Shown here: positions 23,978 through 36,603 of the stretch, piece by piece
How the letters are laid out: the number at the start of each line of letters is the position of its first letter
How positions within the stretch are numbered: the first letter of the stretch is position 1
Origin: Trichinella spiralis
Taxonomy: Eukaryota; Nematoda; Enoplea; Trichinellida; Trichinellidae
Length of the DNA: 64,000 nucleotides
Assembly (NCBI GenBank): GCA_000181795.3
Contig: CM012953.1
Span: forward strand, 6,396,874 to 6,460,873
Direction: 5' to 3'
The notes under the pieces: generated by a model
Seen by the model: only the letters and a program-made list of their open reading frames with translations
Database searches by the model: none
What the model was told of the DNA's origin: nothing
Program-made: the position numbers and the translations under genes

Positions 23978-24245
23978 CAGGACTGCGCAACCTGCGGCCG
24001 TGGATGAGCGATGCTAAACTGAATAAATTTTTGGCAACAAAATATTTCTTGTCATGCACCTCATTCCATGCTTTTGGAATTGGCGTGTTTTGGGAATTGG
24101 CGAATTTTGGAATCGGAATTGGACATAGGTAGATTTTCAATCAAACTGAATATCAGTGGGCAATGTGGTTGGGCTCACTCGCAGCCGTTATGGCATTAAA
24201 GATGCTGAATGCGGACTCCAGTAGGTAGAAAGTTGCGCACCCCTG
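23978..24245. mobile_element. Small hAT-type MITE with 8-bp target duplications
   Basis: A 268-bp element. The left end is CAGGACTGCGCAACCTGCGG and the right end on the minus strand is CAGGGGTGCGCAACTTTCTA, so the termini share CAGG..TGCGCAAC. The flanking octamers are AGCTAAAA (23970-23977) and AGCTAGAA (24246-24253), 7 of 8 identical, matching the 8-bp duplications of hAT elements; CAGGGGTG.GCAA is a classic hAT terminus. The interior includes a run of GGAATTGG-type subrepeats and has no coding capacity. The near-perfect target duplication suggests a fairly recent insertion. Confidence 0.8.
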
Positions 24246-25819
24246 AGCTAGAATGATAATTTTGTAGCTCTATTTAGAATCAGACGGCATGTCTGCTATT
24301 TGTTGCATGCCACTTCTTGACGATTACTTTTTTGCTGTTTTATCATCCATTCTACAGCAGTTTGTTTAAGCTATCTGTTGGAACTGATATATTTGATTCA
24401 AACATCAATTTCGGCCTATTTCTTTGTAGATTGATGCAAAATTTAATTTCAATTCAAGATTAATCCCAGATGACCATTTCTGATGGGTCGTTTCATATAA
24501 AAATGAAAAATAACGAATTCCAATTGTTAGTTTTCCACTAAATTTGTCTAATAAAAATAAAGTTTTCCCATCATCTTGTTCATATTCTGTTAAAATTACT
24601 TTTTAAATTTTATTTATTTAAAATGTACATAACACAGAACAAAAACAGTAATGTTTGAAGACAGATGGCCGCTATTTTCTTATGCAATTCATCTCAATCA
24701 AAATCCAGACAAATTTCCAATCTAAATTTAATAATGCAAAAATGTCATTGTATATATTTTAAAAATTATTGTAAAGAATGCAAAAGCGCGATATATAAGA
24801 TTGTTTAAAATTTTAATTCAGCATCATTTTAATTTTTAGATGATGATTGCACATCTTCATAAATGGAATTAAAATATCAGTAAAAAATAATATAAGCGTA
24901 AAAATAATAATAATGAATAGTTATTTATTAAAAATGTTCTTAATGTCAGTTGTAATATTTATAAATTGTAATCGGAAAATTAAATTTAAAAAAAAGAAAG
25001 AAAATGAACAATATGAATCAAGAAGAAAAACAGACTGAAAAAGAATTCAAAATTGTTATTCAAATTTCATCACTTGCTGAAGCCTCTGCCGTAAAATTTC
25101 GCAGCCAATGATAAAGTGAGCTGGATACAGGAGCGAATGAGAATTGTGGAAAAAAATTTTCATAGAGTTGCTACCATTTTTTTTAATTTACACAAGATGA
25201 AAAGGAATTACTTTTTATTTTTTGAATAAAAGAGTATATAATTATACATATATACGTAAAGAACAATTGCTGATATTAGAGTGAATTGTTATTTTTAAAT
25301 ATATAAATTGCTGAAAATGATGAACTGTTTAGTAAGTTAGCTAGCCAGCCAGCCAGTCGGGCTGTTTGTTAACTGTGCGCGTGTGTGTGTGCTTTGCTTG
25401 TTTGCATAAGGCGGGTTTGGCTTGATAAGGCTTTGCCTCACCTGCGCCTGGTCAGTGCAGCACCGTGCCGGCTCTGCTTATCTGCTCTCCAAGTACAACT
25501 GAGCCGTTGTTGTATAAATTTGTCGATTGTGCAAACAGTCGTTTCGTATAGTTAGTTGTCGTTGATGCTTTTTCTTAATTTCTTCGCCCATTCCCTCCAT
25601 TCGACGGCCCGTTCGAGTGTTCAAATTTGACAAAGCGGAGAAACAATTTGTTTTTTGTTTGTTTACTTGTTTGTTTGTTTGTTTGTTCTAAGTGATCGTC
25701 AGTCCCGTTTGAATAAAATTGAAACACGCCGATCAGCTAAGCTAATAAACGAGTGAAATCGATCCGGAAAAGAAAGAGAAATAAGTGAAAGTCGGGTGGC
25801 ATCGATCGAACAGCGCAGG
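24246..25819. other. Intergenic region and CXXC gene 5' flank
   Basis: The first 1.1 kb is AT-rich and shows no gene. From about 25330 the composition becomes more GC-rich: GCCAGCCAGCCAG at about 25343-25357, a GTGTGTGTGTG run near 25380-25392 and a (GTTT)n run at about 25654-25688. This part probably holds the promoter and 5' UTR of the CXXC gene. An in-frame stop at 25754-25756 limits the upstream extension of that frame. Confidence 0.5.
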
Positions 25820-27133
25820 ATGTACGAAATTTCCAATTCGATGCACTTGGGGGCGGTAGTGTCGTCGACGTGGCGGCGCGATGAGCGCCGTGCGGCGGCA
25901 CGCGCCGGCGGCCAGCGCGACGATGAACTATTAGCAGAAGAACGTCGTCAGCCAATGGAACTTTTCGTCTCCGCCGACTCGGTCGCAGGTTCAACTACTT
26001 CTGATCGGCTGTCACCCACTGGGATCGCAGGAAGTGTTGGATATTTTATTTCCAAGAAAAATATTAATAAAACAAACAATATCGAAGATAAAGGGCAACG
26101 GAATATTGGTATTGTCAAGAAGAGAATTGTTGTGAAGAAGAGAAAAATTGGCACCGTCACCGAAAGCAACAGTAACCGCCGAGCAACAGGGCAAGTTGAA
26201 CGTGACCACCGAGACGATTGGGTTGAGCAGTCGACAGAAGCACAAGTGGGGGCTTGTAAGAAGATGAGCATTTGTCGAACGCAACGGTGCGGCGTCTGCG
26301 GCGGCTGCACGGCCAAAGCGTGCGGTCATTGTACTTACTGTAAGGATAACCCACAGTTCGGTGGGCCGGGCGTGAAAAAACAGTCGTGCGTGACGCGTCG
26401 CTGTGTGCGCGTTTTGGAAAGCAAGCTGCACCGCGAGGCGGCGAACAGCCGCGCGCGCGTCGGCTGTGGCCTCTGCGCCGACTGTCTGCTGGCAGCCGAC
26501 TGCGGCGCGTGCGTCGTCTGCTTGGATCGGCGCTTCTTCGGCGGCCATTTTTTGCCCGGCGCACTGTGCGCGAAGAAAAAGTGCTCGAACAGCAGACCGA
26601 TCGTCGTCCAACGTCCAGATCCACCACAGTCGCCCGGCGCTGCCGCCGGCGGGTTCCACGCGAACATCGACCAACCGACCGTCACCTCTCCCCTAGCCCA
26701 CCACTACCGATGCTATTACGACTACAGTCCGCCGGCAGGGCAGTTTGTCGGACCACAGCCCAGTCCGTTCGGTCGACTAATCGAACAACCGCCGGCAACC
26801 AACTACCGTCGCCACGTCGACTCTGCTACCGTATGCCCGGTGGTTCACGATGCACCCTCGCCGGTGGCGTCGACCCTCGCCTACCATCACCAACTGGCTG
26901 AGCAGTATCGACTGAACTTTCGCGCCGACACCGCCGCCCACTTGTCTACTGACAACTCCAACCAGTCGAATTTCACAACGGCCGTCTATCAGCACCAACA
27001 CCAACACCAACAACAACACAGTCGACCACAACATTCGACCGACAATTTGATCAGCCCACTTCCATCGGTAGTTGTACAAGAACCGATCGTGCCTCTCGGT
27101 GAGCAACAGCACGTTCTACTACAACAACTGTGA
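25820..27133 (+). CDS. Protein with two CXXC zinc fingers, probable CpG-DNA-binding factor (437 aa)
   Basis: A single open exon. The frame also runs upstream to 25796, but the first ATG is at 25820 and the frame is closed at 25754. Two CXXC domains stand in tandem. The first (about residues 155-195) reads CGVCGGC...CGHCTYC..., then QFGG, KKQSC and TRRC. The second (about 215-256) reads CGLCADC...CGACVVC..., then FFGG and CAKKKC. The first keeps the KFGG/KQ-type block that contacts CpG DNA in CXXC proteins; in the second the KQ is missing and the linker differs. The N-terminal region is basic with no other domain; the C-terminal 170 residues are Pro/Ser/His/Gln-rich (HQHQHQQQH near 395-405). 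No SET, PHD, JmjC, MBD or methyltransferase domain is present, so it is not MLL, CFP1, KDM2, TET or DNMT1 as read here. A spliced upstream exon cannot be excluded. Confidence 0.85.
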   Translation: MYEISNSMHLGAVVSSTWRRDERRAAARAGGQRDDELLAEERRQPMELFVSADSVAGSTTSDRLSPTGIAGSVGYFISKKNINKTNNIEDKGQRNIGIVKKRIVVKKRKIGTVTESNSNRRATGQVERDHRDDWVEQSTEAQVGACKKMSICRTQRCGVCGGCTAKACGHCTYCKDNPQFGGPGVKKQSCVTRRCVRVLESKLHREAANSRARVGCGLCADCLLAADCGACVVCLDRRFFGGHFLPGALCAKKKCSNSRPIVVQRPDPPQSPGAAAGGFHANIDQPTVTSPLAHHYRCYYDYSPPAGQFVGPQPSPFGRLIEQPPATNYRRHVDSATVCPVVHDAPSPVASTLAYHHQLAEQYRLNFRADTAAHLSTDNSNQSNFTTAVYQHQHQHQQQHSRPQHSTDNLISPLPSVVVQEPIVPLGEQQHVLLQQL

Positions 27134-30100
27134 AACCATATTTGCATATTTATTTAATTTATTTTTTAGTTTATTTCATTTTTTTTGTTGTTTAAACAAA
27201 AAGAACAAAACAAAAATAATAAATTTGTTCTCTTTCAAGTAATATAATTATTTTATTGACCGCCGTGATAAAATAGTTGAAATGAATAATAATCGAGTGG
27301 AATAATTTTGCCCGTCGCTCGACAGCGATTGTAAAAAAAAATATTGTCTTTTTTTTGTTATTCTCAAAACTCGCTGCTTGTCAAGATTGTAATTGTATTC
27401 ACACTAGTAGCAACAACGTTCACCATTGTGTGTAGTAAAGCTGAAAAATCAATAAGTAATAAAATTTGGCGCAGAAATTTACTTTTTCCCAAACTTTCAA
27501 AAGTTATGCAATGGATGTGGTTGGTTGGTGTTTGTGCAGTATGTAGTAAAATATTTCACTTGTTGCGGACGGCTTTTCGTCGATGCAAGCAGTAAGAACA
27601 ACAAACCGGTCAACCGGCATATACCGCCGTGTGCAATGACGCCCATTGTGATGGCAACGTATACAAGAAAGCGGAGAATACATCTCGGCTACTTGGTTTG
27701 CAATTCACTACCACCAGCATCATCTACAACAACAATATGCAGCAGCACCGGTGGCAATAACAGGTTTGTTGAAAAAGCTTTTCAACGTCAAACCAGTGCT
27801 GCTAAAGCACCAATGGCAGGGTAAAAGTGACTGATGAAATGAAAATAACAATTCATAAATATTATTATTTTTGATTTTCTTTTAATATGATAAAATTTCT
27901 ACATTCAGTTTTGTTCTTCTGTTAATTAAAATTTGCCAAATTGTAAGTGTAAATTTGAATATGATCAACTTTTCTTTTTTTTTTACTTTTACAACATTAA
28001 AGTTGCAGTTGGATTGTCAATTTTTCTTTTGAATAAAATCCAAAATCTAGGCCATCATTTTTAAATAATCATTCTATTATTATTATTATTATTATCTGTA
28101 AGGGAAATTTTGCTCAGAAATCACTATAATGAATGAATGCGAAAGTGTCATTAATATATATTTATTATTTCCCTCTGGCGATTGGCACGATTAATTTAGA
28201 ATAAATGTGCAATATTTTTGCAACAAGCTCACCTGATCATATTTTGTGATGATGATATTTTTTTCTTGAAAAATAATTTCAAAAATTTTCAACATCAACA
28301 ACCAATTGTAATCGTTTATTGATTTTTGTTCACTGTGCCGTTTGTGGAAATTGATTAGCAACGATGAAAATGGAAAAATTAAAAATTTAAATAATCCTGC
28401 TTGAGTAATAAATTAACTTTGCATTTTATAATTCACATTTTGACTGCTAATCGTTTGCTTTCACTTCAAGCTAACGACGCATTTCAACTAATTAAAATTT
28501 CAATCACATGATGCAGTACAAATATAAATATATATATATTCTTTTCATCTTGAACATTCAAAGCATGAGAAATTTGAGTAAGCACCTCTGTCAGTTATCA
28601 TAAATTTTAAAACAATTTATTACTTCCTTTGTACTTTTATGATTATTTTTTCAGAGTTGTATTAAAAGAAATTTTTTTCACTTTTATTCGTTTGAAAAAC
28701 AGCATGTCAAATATATACTCATATATATCACTAGAAATGTATTGTGTTCGTTTTGCAATGAAAATTCTATTTTGCACTTTGCAAAATTAATAATTCTATT
28801 ATTGAATATAAAAAGGAATAAATTTGAAAGAAATCAATCGACGCAAGTATCGTCATCTTATTCTTCTTCCAAACCAATAAATACTATTATTATTATTATT
28901 CAATCAATAATATATTTCAGTGAAACAAAAAATAGCATAATGGTGTTCGACTAAAAATAAATCAAATGAAACTTTAAATATGACTTTTCAGCTTGATTCA
29001 TTAGATGCGCATGTGTTAAAATAACTTTGATAAAAAAAATAATAATAAAAGAGTGGTGCAATTATTATTGGTTATCATTTTGCTTGGCGCTTGTCAAAGT
29101 TGTAAGGCGTAGAGGTGAAGAAGAGAATGAAGCGGTTGGCAGTGGAATTCCATAAACTCGGCTGCTTAATTGTTCCAGCTTATTGCAGCGCTGTTGAAAT
29201 TTCATTTAAATTGACAATTTGCAATTTTGCACCACGTTCCGTCCATTATTGCACTTATTGTTATTATTGACTGGAAATGTAGACAACTTTTTTTTTCTTA
29301 ATAAGCTTCAATCGCTTGAATACTGACTACGAACGTTTGTCTTCACGTTCATCTATCACAATACCATCTGCGTGATTTGTGCCATTACTGACGTGCTATT
29401 TTCCAATCGAATTTCATATTCAACAAAATGAATGAACTTAATCATCAAAAATATGCAAATTTTTGCGAATTTTTATTTTTTGCCAAACTCATTTTAAAAA
29501 AATTAATTGAAATAGGAACTAACATTTATTTATCCCAAATTGAAAATTATCTCTTTTTAAAATTCAATTTTCATGTGCTTTCTTGTAGGCAATCGCGTGC
29601 AGGATGCAATTTGTCAATGAATGTTGTATGTAAAATGGACATTTTTTGCTATTGTAAAATGTTATTGTTTAAAATGTTTAAACAATCGTGTAAATTACAT
29701 AAATTTCAACACTGATATTGCAGAATTGAATTATCTTACCAAAGATATGCATTTTTTGATATACTGATAATAATGCTCAACTTGGTTACTTGGATAAATA
29801 TCATAAACTTTTTTTGAAAAATACTTTAATAAGTAATAAAAAAACCAGCAAAAACTAAACTCAATACAAATAAATAAAGAAAAATTCATATCATCTTGTT
29901 GATGATTGAATTCTTTTGTTCAAAAATTCCACACCTTTTTCTTAACACACGATAATGTATTGATGATTAAACCATACTATTATAAGCAATGCTAACAGGT
30001 GTACGCCATATTTATCCACAGGAATGCATTAACAAATTCAAACAAGCTGCCGATGTTTAACGTAAGTAATTAACAACGGCTGTTTATAATCAAATACTGC

Positions 30101-31834
30101 TGTTTTCATTCATTATTCGTTGTTTTCAACACTATACAAATAAACAGTGAATTACACAAGATATAAGCAAAGCGCGATAATTATTTAAAATAAGTGCATC
30201 AAAAAAATTGCTTCACTTTATGAAAAACATCAAAAATATATTGGAAATTAAATAACTGCTAAAACTTCACAATATAAAATATATTCAAAGCAGTTATTAT
30301 CTGTGATGATTGGTTAATTTTGAAATTTCATGGATCCTATACTTGTTATTTGGACTATATATACTATCCCATACTGTGACGGATCTGTAACTTTCATCAT
30401 CATCAAATCTCTGCAAAAAGACTTTCTTGTGCTTTATGCTTATTATTAGACACACTTTGCTTTTGTCAGAGTCAGCTGGTTGACCACCGTCGTTAGACTT
30501 CTAATCGTCACATCATTGTGGATTATATAAGAATAGAGTCGATCATTTACGCAAGTTTCACGTGAACTCATATAATGTTTCAGAGATTCACAAATTGAGC
30601 GCATAGTTGAAGATATCTATCAATCGACAGCTGAGAAAACAATAAAAATTCTGCTAATAGGTCAACTCAGAAAAATTGACCAATTCTTTTGATTTCCATC
30701 AATTGCGCCTAATTAATGTCTTTAACTGGCGCCTAATGTCAGCATTTCTTAACTAATTACAAAACAACCAGATTTTCATTTATCAGTGACAAAAAGTTGC
30801 ATGTTTAAAAACAAATTTTAAAAAATTTGCGTGAATTTTCAATTATTACAAAATATTCATATTTTACTAGCGTTCTTATGTATTATTATTTTATTAAAAT
30901 ATTGACAAAAAGTAAAACCACCAAATGAAAGAATTCAATTTATTTTCAGTATATAAAATATATTTTCTGTTCTTTTAAAATAAATAAATCATTTTTAAAT
31001 AATATTAAAATTAAGTTCATTTCATTTATTTTAAATGTACATGAATTGTCTTGTACAAATTAATTATGGAACTTAGTTATATGAAATTGTACTGTAATTT
31101 ACATTATCCAAATTTATACTGTAAATTGTATTCATGGTAAACAACAAAAAATATTAATCATATTAATTAAAGCAATTTAATTTTCAAATCAAATTTTTAA
31201 ATTAAAAATGAATCAATGTTTAGACAACAACATCTTAATGAATCAATTAAGTAAGTAAAAAGTTCATTTCTTCAAAGCATTTTAAATATTCTCTTTGAAA
31301 TTGTTTTTGTTTGTAAAATCAGTAAAAATAAAAATAAAATTTGAAAAATTATGTTTTGTTTTATTTTATTTTACTTTATTTATTGAAAAAGTTTTTTTTG
31401 CATTTCATATTTAAGGCAATTGTTGAAATGCATTATGTTGCATACTGTAAATTATTCGGCTTAAGGTGAATTCTGTTTTTCTAATTGAACTTCACTAAAA
31501 ACGTCTTATATACAATTTACAATCTGATTTATTTGAATAAGTTTTAAAATCTTGTAACTCACATAATTGTTTTTTTTATTTACAATACCTGAATGCAAGT
31601 TTGCATTACTGTCTTTGTTGCTTTGCTGAGAACGTCGAAGGAGGAATAGATTTTTGATTTCCAAACTGGAATCCTCGGATAATTTTTGGCATGAAAATGC
31701 GTGAAATTTTCCATTCAATTTGTGTTCGAATTCCCAAAGATTAAGCAGTTTTGTTGCGCATGTTTCAACGAATACTTGGTTTATAGCCTTTATCTGATTC
31801 TGCGGCAGGATTGTTTTACTTTGTCGTGCTGAAC
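27134..31834. other. Long AT-rich region without a recognised gene
   Basis: The first about 700 bp probably contain the CXXC gene's 3' UTR. A 99-codon frame at 27525-27824 (+) has mixed composition and no motif. A (TTA)n run lies at about 28073-28097. From 28 to 31.8 kb the sequence is strongly AT-rich with only chance frames. The last few hundred bases carry the NAA15 promoter and 5' UTR. Confidence 0.5.
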
Positions 31835-34800
31835 ATGTCTCCACCAATGTCTAGTCAGCCGCTGCCACCTAAAGAACACGCACTTTTCAAACGGATTGTG
31901 GTAAAAGTTTCTCTCTCGGTGTCGTATTAAACAGTTTTTTCTGATCGTTTCGCTTGCTTGCAATAGAAATGTTACGAGCAGAAGCAGTTCAGAAACGGGT
32001 TGAAATTTGCAAAGCAGATTCTTTCGAATCCGAACTTTGCGGAACATGGCGGTAAAGCTGTTTTTTAATTTATAATTTGATAGTTTTTACTGATAATTCT
32101 TTTAGAAACTTTATCAATGAAAGGGTTAATATTGAATTGTATTGGCAAGAAAGAAGAAGCTCTAGAATTGGTGAAAAAAGGATTGAGGAACGATGTCCGT
32201 TCGCACGTTTGTTGGCATGTTTACGGTCTGATGCAAAGATCGGAAAGAAAATATGACGAAGCAATAAAGGCTTTCAGGAATGCGTTAAAAATTGATAAAG
32301 TTTGCCATATTTGAATGACTTGAATTTCATGATGGATCGATGTTGTGGTTCTAGGAAAACATTCAAATTCTCAGGGATCTCTCAATGTTACAGTTACAAA
32401 TGCGTGATCTCGAAGGATTTAAAGTAATTCTTTTTAGTTTTAAACTTTTCCATATCATTGTGGTAATTTCTTAGGAAACAAGATATCATCTGTTTAAACT
32501 TCGTCCAACTCAACGCGTTTCTTGGATCGGTTTTGCCTTATCGTTGCATTTGACCGAAGATTACGAACTGGCAATAAGGGTTTTGGAGGACTTTAGAAAA
32601 ACTCAGAATGTGCGTATGAAGTTTCAATATTTTCTAGTTCATATGTGAAAAAAAAAAGAAATTTCAGATAATTTTATAACTTAGTTTTGAAATGGTTTCA
32701 ATAAACTTTTATTTATATTCCTCCGCTGTATGTAACTTTATTTAAAAAGTTCGAATTTTAAGATAGAAACATATGATATTGAAAGTAGTGAATTTTTGCT
32801 TTATCAAAACATGGTATACCGTGAGGCTGGTAAATTCGAAATAGCTTTGTATCATTTGGAAAGTAATAAAGATCATATCTACGACCGGAGATCGTATCTT
32901 GAATTGAAGGGTATGTTATCACTGTTTTTTGCTTTTTTATAAAAATGAATATTAAACTTTAGGTGAGCTCTTGATGAAACTTGGAAGGAATCTTGAAGCT
33001 TCACATGTATATCATCAACTTTTGGCGAGAAATGAGGACAATTTGGATTACTATAATTTATTGGAAGAATGTTTGAATCTTAAAACAGGTACAGTGGAAT
33101 GTGTTAGTTTATTTATTTTTGAATTGTTTATTGGGAACAGAGTTAAATTATTTTAGGCGACGATGTTCAAGATATGGATGCTGTAAAGCGCCGATTATAT
33201 TTATACGATGAAATGATCAAATGCTATCCAAATGCCCTTGCTCCTCATCGCTTGTCCTTGTCATTTCTACCCGGTATGTTTCATTTTTACACGCATATAT
33301 GTATATGTATTTGGGAAGATTTTATTGAAACAATTTTAATTATTTCTAATATATAATGCACTGCATAATTTTAGCATTAAAGATTTTTTGCACAGTAAAT
33401 GAAAATTTTTACTAAAATTATGTTTCTTTCAAATTTAGTTTATGTTTAAATTTTAATGCTTTTGTTTTTCTGAAATAATCAAAAAGCATTTTAATTCAAA
33501 TTGATTTCAGCTGTTCAATAACTGTTTGCGTATTAACTATTTAAAATTCGCTGCTTTCGCCATAATGTAAATATTATACTATAGTATGTTGGAATACTAC
33601 GGTAAACGATTTTCAAGTTTTATTATCATATCATTTTTAATACTTTATCAGCTGAAAGTGCTGATAAACAAACAGTACATTGATGCATTTAAATTTGATT
33701 TAAAAATTTTTTTAATAATAATAATAATTAGTTTGTGATATTTTCTTAATTAATGTTATTCTCATAATGACAAGGTTATGTATGTTATGTATTTAATAAT
33801 AATAATTTGTATTTTGTGAAATGTTACTTTTAAGAATTGATATTGTTATTATTATCATTTGATGATAGGGATTTTTATTTGATTTTAAAGTATAGATGGC
33901 AGCATGTTTTTTAATACGTTTAAGCGAATGTCTATTTTCGGCTTTAGAAATGATGATAATGTTTTCTTTATTTTTTAGCGCATATGATTGTTCCAAGAAT
34001 TGAGGTGCTTTTGAAAAAATTGCTTAGGAAAGGTTCTTCGCCAGCTTTTGCCGTTTTTCGTATTATGTACAGAGATTCGAACAAGGCATATATATAAATA
34101 TGGCTTTAACTGTGCGCAATTATCGATGTATATATGTTTGTTTTCTTTTTCAGGTTTCTATTATGGAGAATTTGTTGATAGCATATGTGGACAGTTTAGA
34201 AAAGTGCTCAAGGTTTCCCGAAGGTAGACATTTAGTGAGTTCTTCAATAGTTGTGAAAAATAATTTCGGCTCAATATTCAGAAACAGCAGTAGAAGCGCC
34301 CTGCACGTTGTTGTGGCTTTATTACTATTTGGCTTTGCATTTCGATTATTTGAATAATGTGGATAGTGCGTTGATGTATGTCAATAAAGGTATTGAACAC
34401 ACACCGACTCTGGTCGAACTGTACATGGTAAAGGCTCGAATTTACAAGGTGACGATGATGATTTTAACTGCACGACGGTTTTGTTGTGTTTTAATTGTAA
34501 AATTTTGTTTGTTTGTTTTTTATTTTGATTTATTTTAGCATGCTGGTAATATGCTCGAAGCTGCTCATTGGATTGAAGAAGCGCAAAGTTTGGACACCGC
34601 TGACAGATATATCAATTCCAAATGCGCCAAATACATGCTCCAAGCTGGACGCATTGAAGATGGAATATTCATGTGCTCGAAATTTATCAGGGTGAAAAGA
34701 TTGGAATTGAATTTTTTTGCAATAGTTATTGTAGTTTTTAATAATTTCAGGAAGGTTTGAGCTCGGTGGAAAGTTTTTCCGAGATGCAGTACATGTGGTT

Positions 34801-36603
34801 TGAAATTGAATGTGCCCGCGCTTATCGCAGAGCTGGTCAATATGGAGAGTCGTTGAAAAAGTGCCACGAAGTGGAAAGAGTGGGTTTTATTGAAAAGCAC
34901 AGCATTGGCAGCAAATGAATGCCGTGCTGTTTCTTGTTGTCGTTATATTGTTTGTCTGTTTGTAGCATTTTTCTGACATAATTGATGATCAGTATGATTT
35001 TCATAATTATTGCATTCGCCGGGTAACGATTTGTTCGTACATTCAGTTGCTGAGGCTCGAGGATTGTCTCAGAGAGCATCGGTTCTTCTTCAGGGCGGCA
35101 AAATGCGCTCTCAAGGTTTGTTCATTTTCATAATTTTTTTTTGTTTTTTCTGAAGTACTGTATGATTGAAAATTTAGGTTTACCTTTCAATTTACGATTC
35201 ACCCTCCGATTCTGGGACAGGAATCGATAATACTGCGCAGAGTATACACATATATACATATATATATTATTGTTTTTTCAATATATGCATATGATGCACT
35301 TGAAATATGTTTGTTTTAGACGGAGCATCTTCTCGTGAACTTCGTAAATTGCATCGTAAGCAGAAGAAGCAAGCGGCCAAAGCTGAACAGCAGCGATTGA
35401 ATAAAGTGAAAAGCAATATCAAATCGAAGCAAGACGGCATTGCGGATGACTGCAAACGGCAGCCGCAAATCAGCGCTGAAAAATTGGCCAGTGTAAGTAG
35501 AAAAACAAATTACAATAATTGAAAAGAAGGCAGACTTTTATCATCCATCATATATAATTGAAATATTTCTTATTTTGTTAGACTAGCCAACCGTTGGAGG
35601 ATGCGTTGGTATTTTTGAGACCACTGATTCAGCTGAACTGTACTTATCCGCAGGCATATTTTCTCGGCTTTGAAGTTTATTATCGAAAGAGTAATTTTTT
35701 GATACTGGAAAATATTCAGAATAATGGAAAATAGTATTATTTTTAAAACAGATAAACCACTGTTGATGCTACTTTGCATCAAAAGAGCGGAAAGAATTGA
35801 CCCTGACAACGCCCAGTTGCACGTTTGCAAAGTGAAATATTTGAAATATTGTAAATGATGTTTGTTTTGTTTGTGTTATATATTTAAGTGTTATTTTTTC
35901 GTTTTGTCTTCAGTGCAAGATAATCAATCGTCCATTGATGTTGTCCACGAAGTGACCGGTGAAGTATTTCCAGAACGGGATGCGGTTCTGGATTTATCCG
36001 ACTACAATGCTCAGTATCTGCAAGCGCATCACAATTCTATTCGTCATCGCTTAGCCGGTCGGTGAACAGTTTGTCCATTGTACGAGATTGTTGTTCAATT
36101 GTAATTGTATATGTATTTCAGTTGCGGAAGTGATGTACTTTTTGAACAGAGAGAAACAAGCCGAAGCAGTGGAAGTGGCAATTAAAGTGGAAAACAGCAT
36201 GCAGGATGTTACTTGGAAGGTATGATATATAGATAGATAGATAGATTGATTGATAGATTGATAGATAGATAGATGAATCGGCAAGCGTGAAAGGAGTTTT
36301 TTTTTCAATTTTGAATTGTTTGATCACGTACGTATACATTTTGTTTGTTTGTTTGTTCAGGTCTGTCGGAAAGTGTTGCATCGTTTGAGCAATCGCGCTT
36401 TGTTCGGCGTGGTGGATCCGACAATTATAGAAAATTATAAAATTGCGTGCCGGAAACGTTTTCCGCATGCTGCAGCGTTTTTTGACCAATCGTCACTATC
36501 GTCGACGCTCTTGGCCAATCACGTTTCGTCCAGTTCGGATCACGATAATACAAGCGACGTGAACGACGTTGTTGAAGGATTGTATGATCTTAGCTTGCCG
36601 TGA
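31835..36603 (+). CDS. NAA15: NAA15, auxiliary subunit of N-terminal acetyltransferase A (881 aa, 21 exons)
   Basis: The ribosome-binding scaffold of NatA, which holds NAA10 and acetylates nascent N-termini. Exons: 31835-31900, 31967-32051, 32106-32299, 32355-32423, 32475-32609, 32763-32910, 32963-33088, 33157-33273, 33979-34085, 34154-34223, 34282-34448, 34539-34691, 34751-34879, 34966-35115, 35178-35241, 35320-35492, 35582-35690, 35752-35850, 35914-36057, 36122-36219, 36361-36603. All phases agree and sum to 882 codons; human NAA15 has 866 residues. Conserved blocks run from start to end: [75 protein letters not shown] and DQYDFH.Y. The fold is a TPR array, with a Lys/Arg-rich insert in exon 16. 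Intron 9 uses a GC donor. Intron 8 is long (705 bp); most others are 50-140 bp. Confidence 0.96.

Noticed and set aside
26012-26901. Several long overlapping frames on both strands inside the CXXC gene
   Set aside because: High GC content removes stop codons in other frames; only the plus frame encodes the CXXC fingers.
27344-27824. Open frames downstream of the CXXC gene (83 and 99 codons)
   Set aside because: No motif and no consistent splice join to the CXXC exon; more likely 3' UTR.
36051-36308. Repetitive frame with [15 protein letters not shown] translation on the minus strand
   Set aside because: It is the shadow of a GATA/GATT microsatellite at about 36226-36276 in a NAA15 intron.
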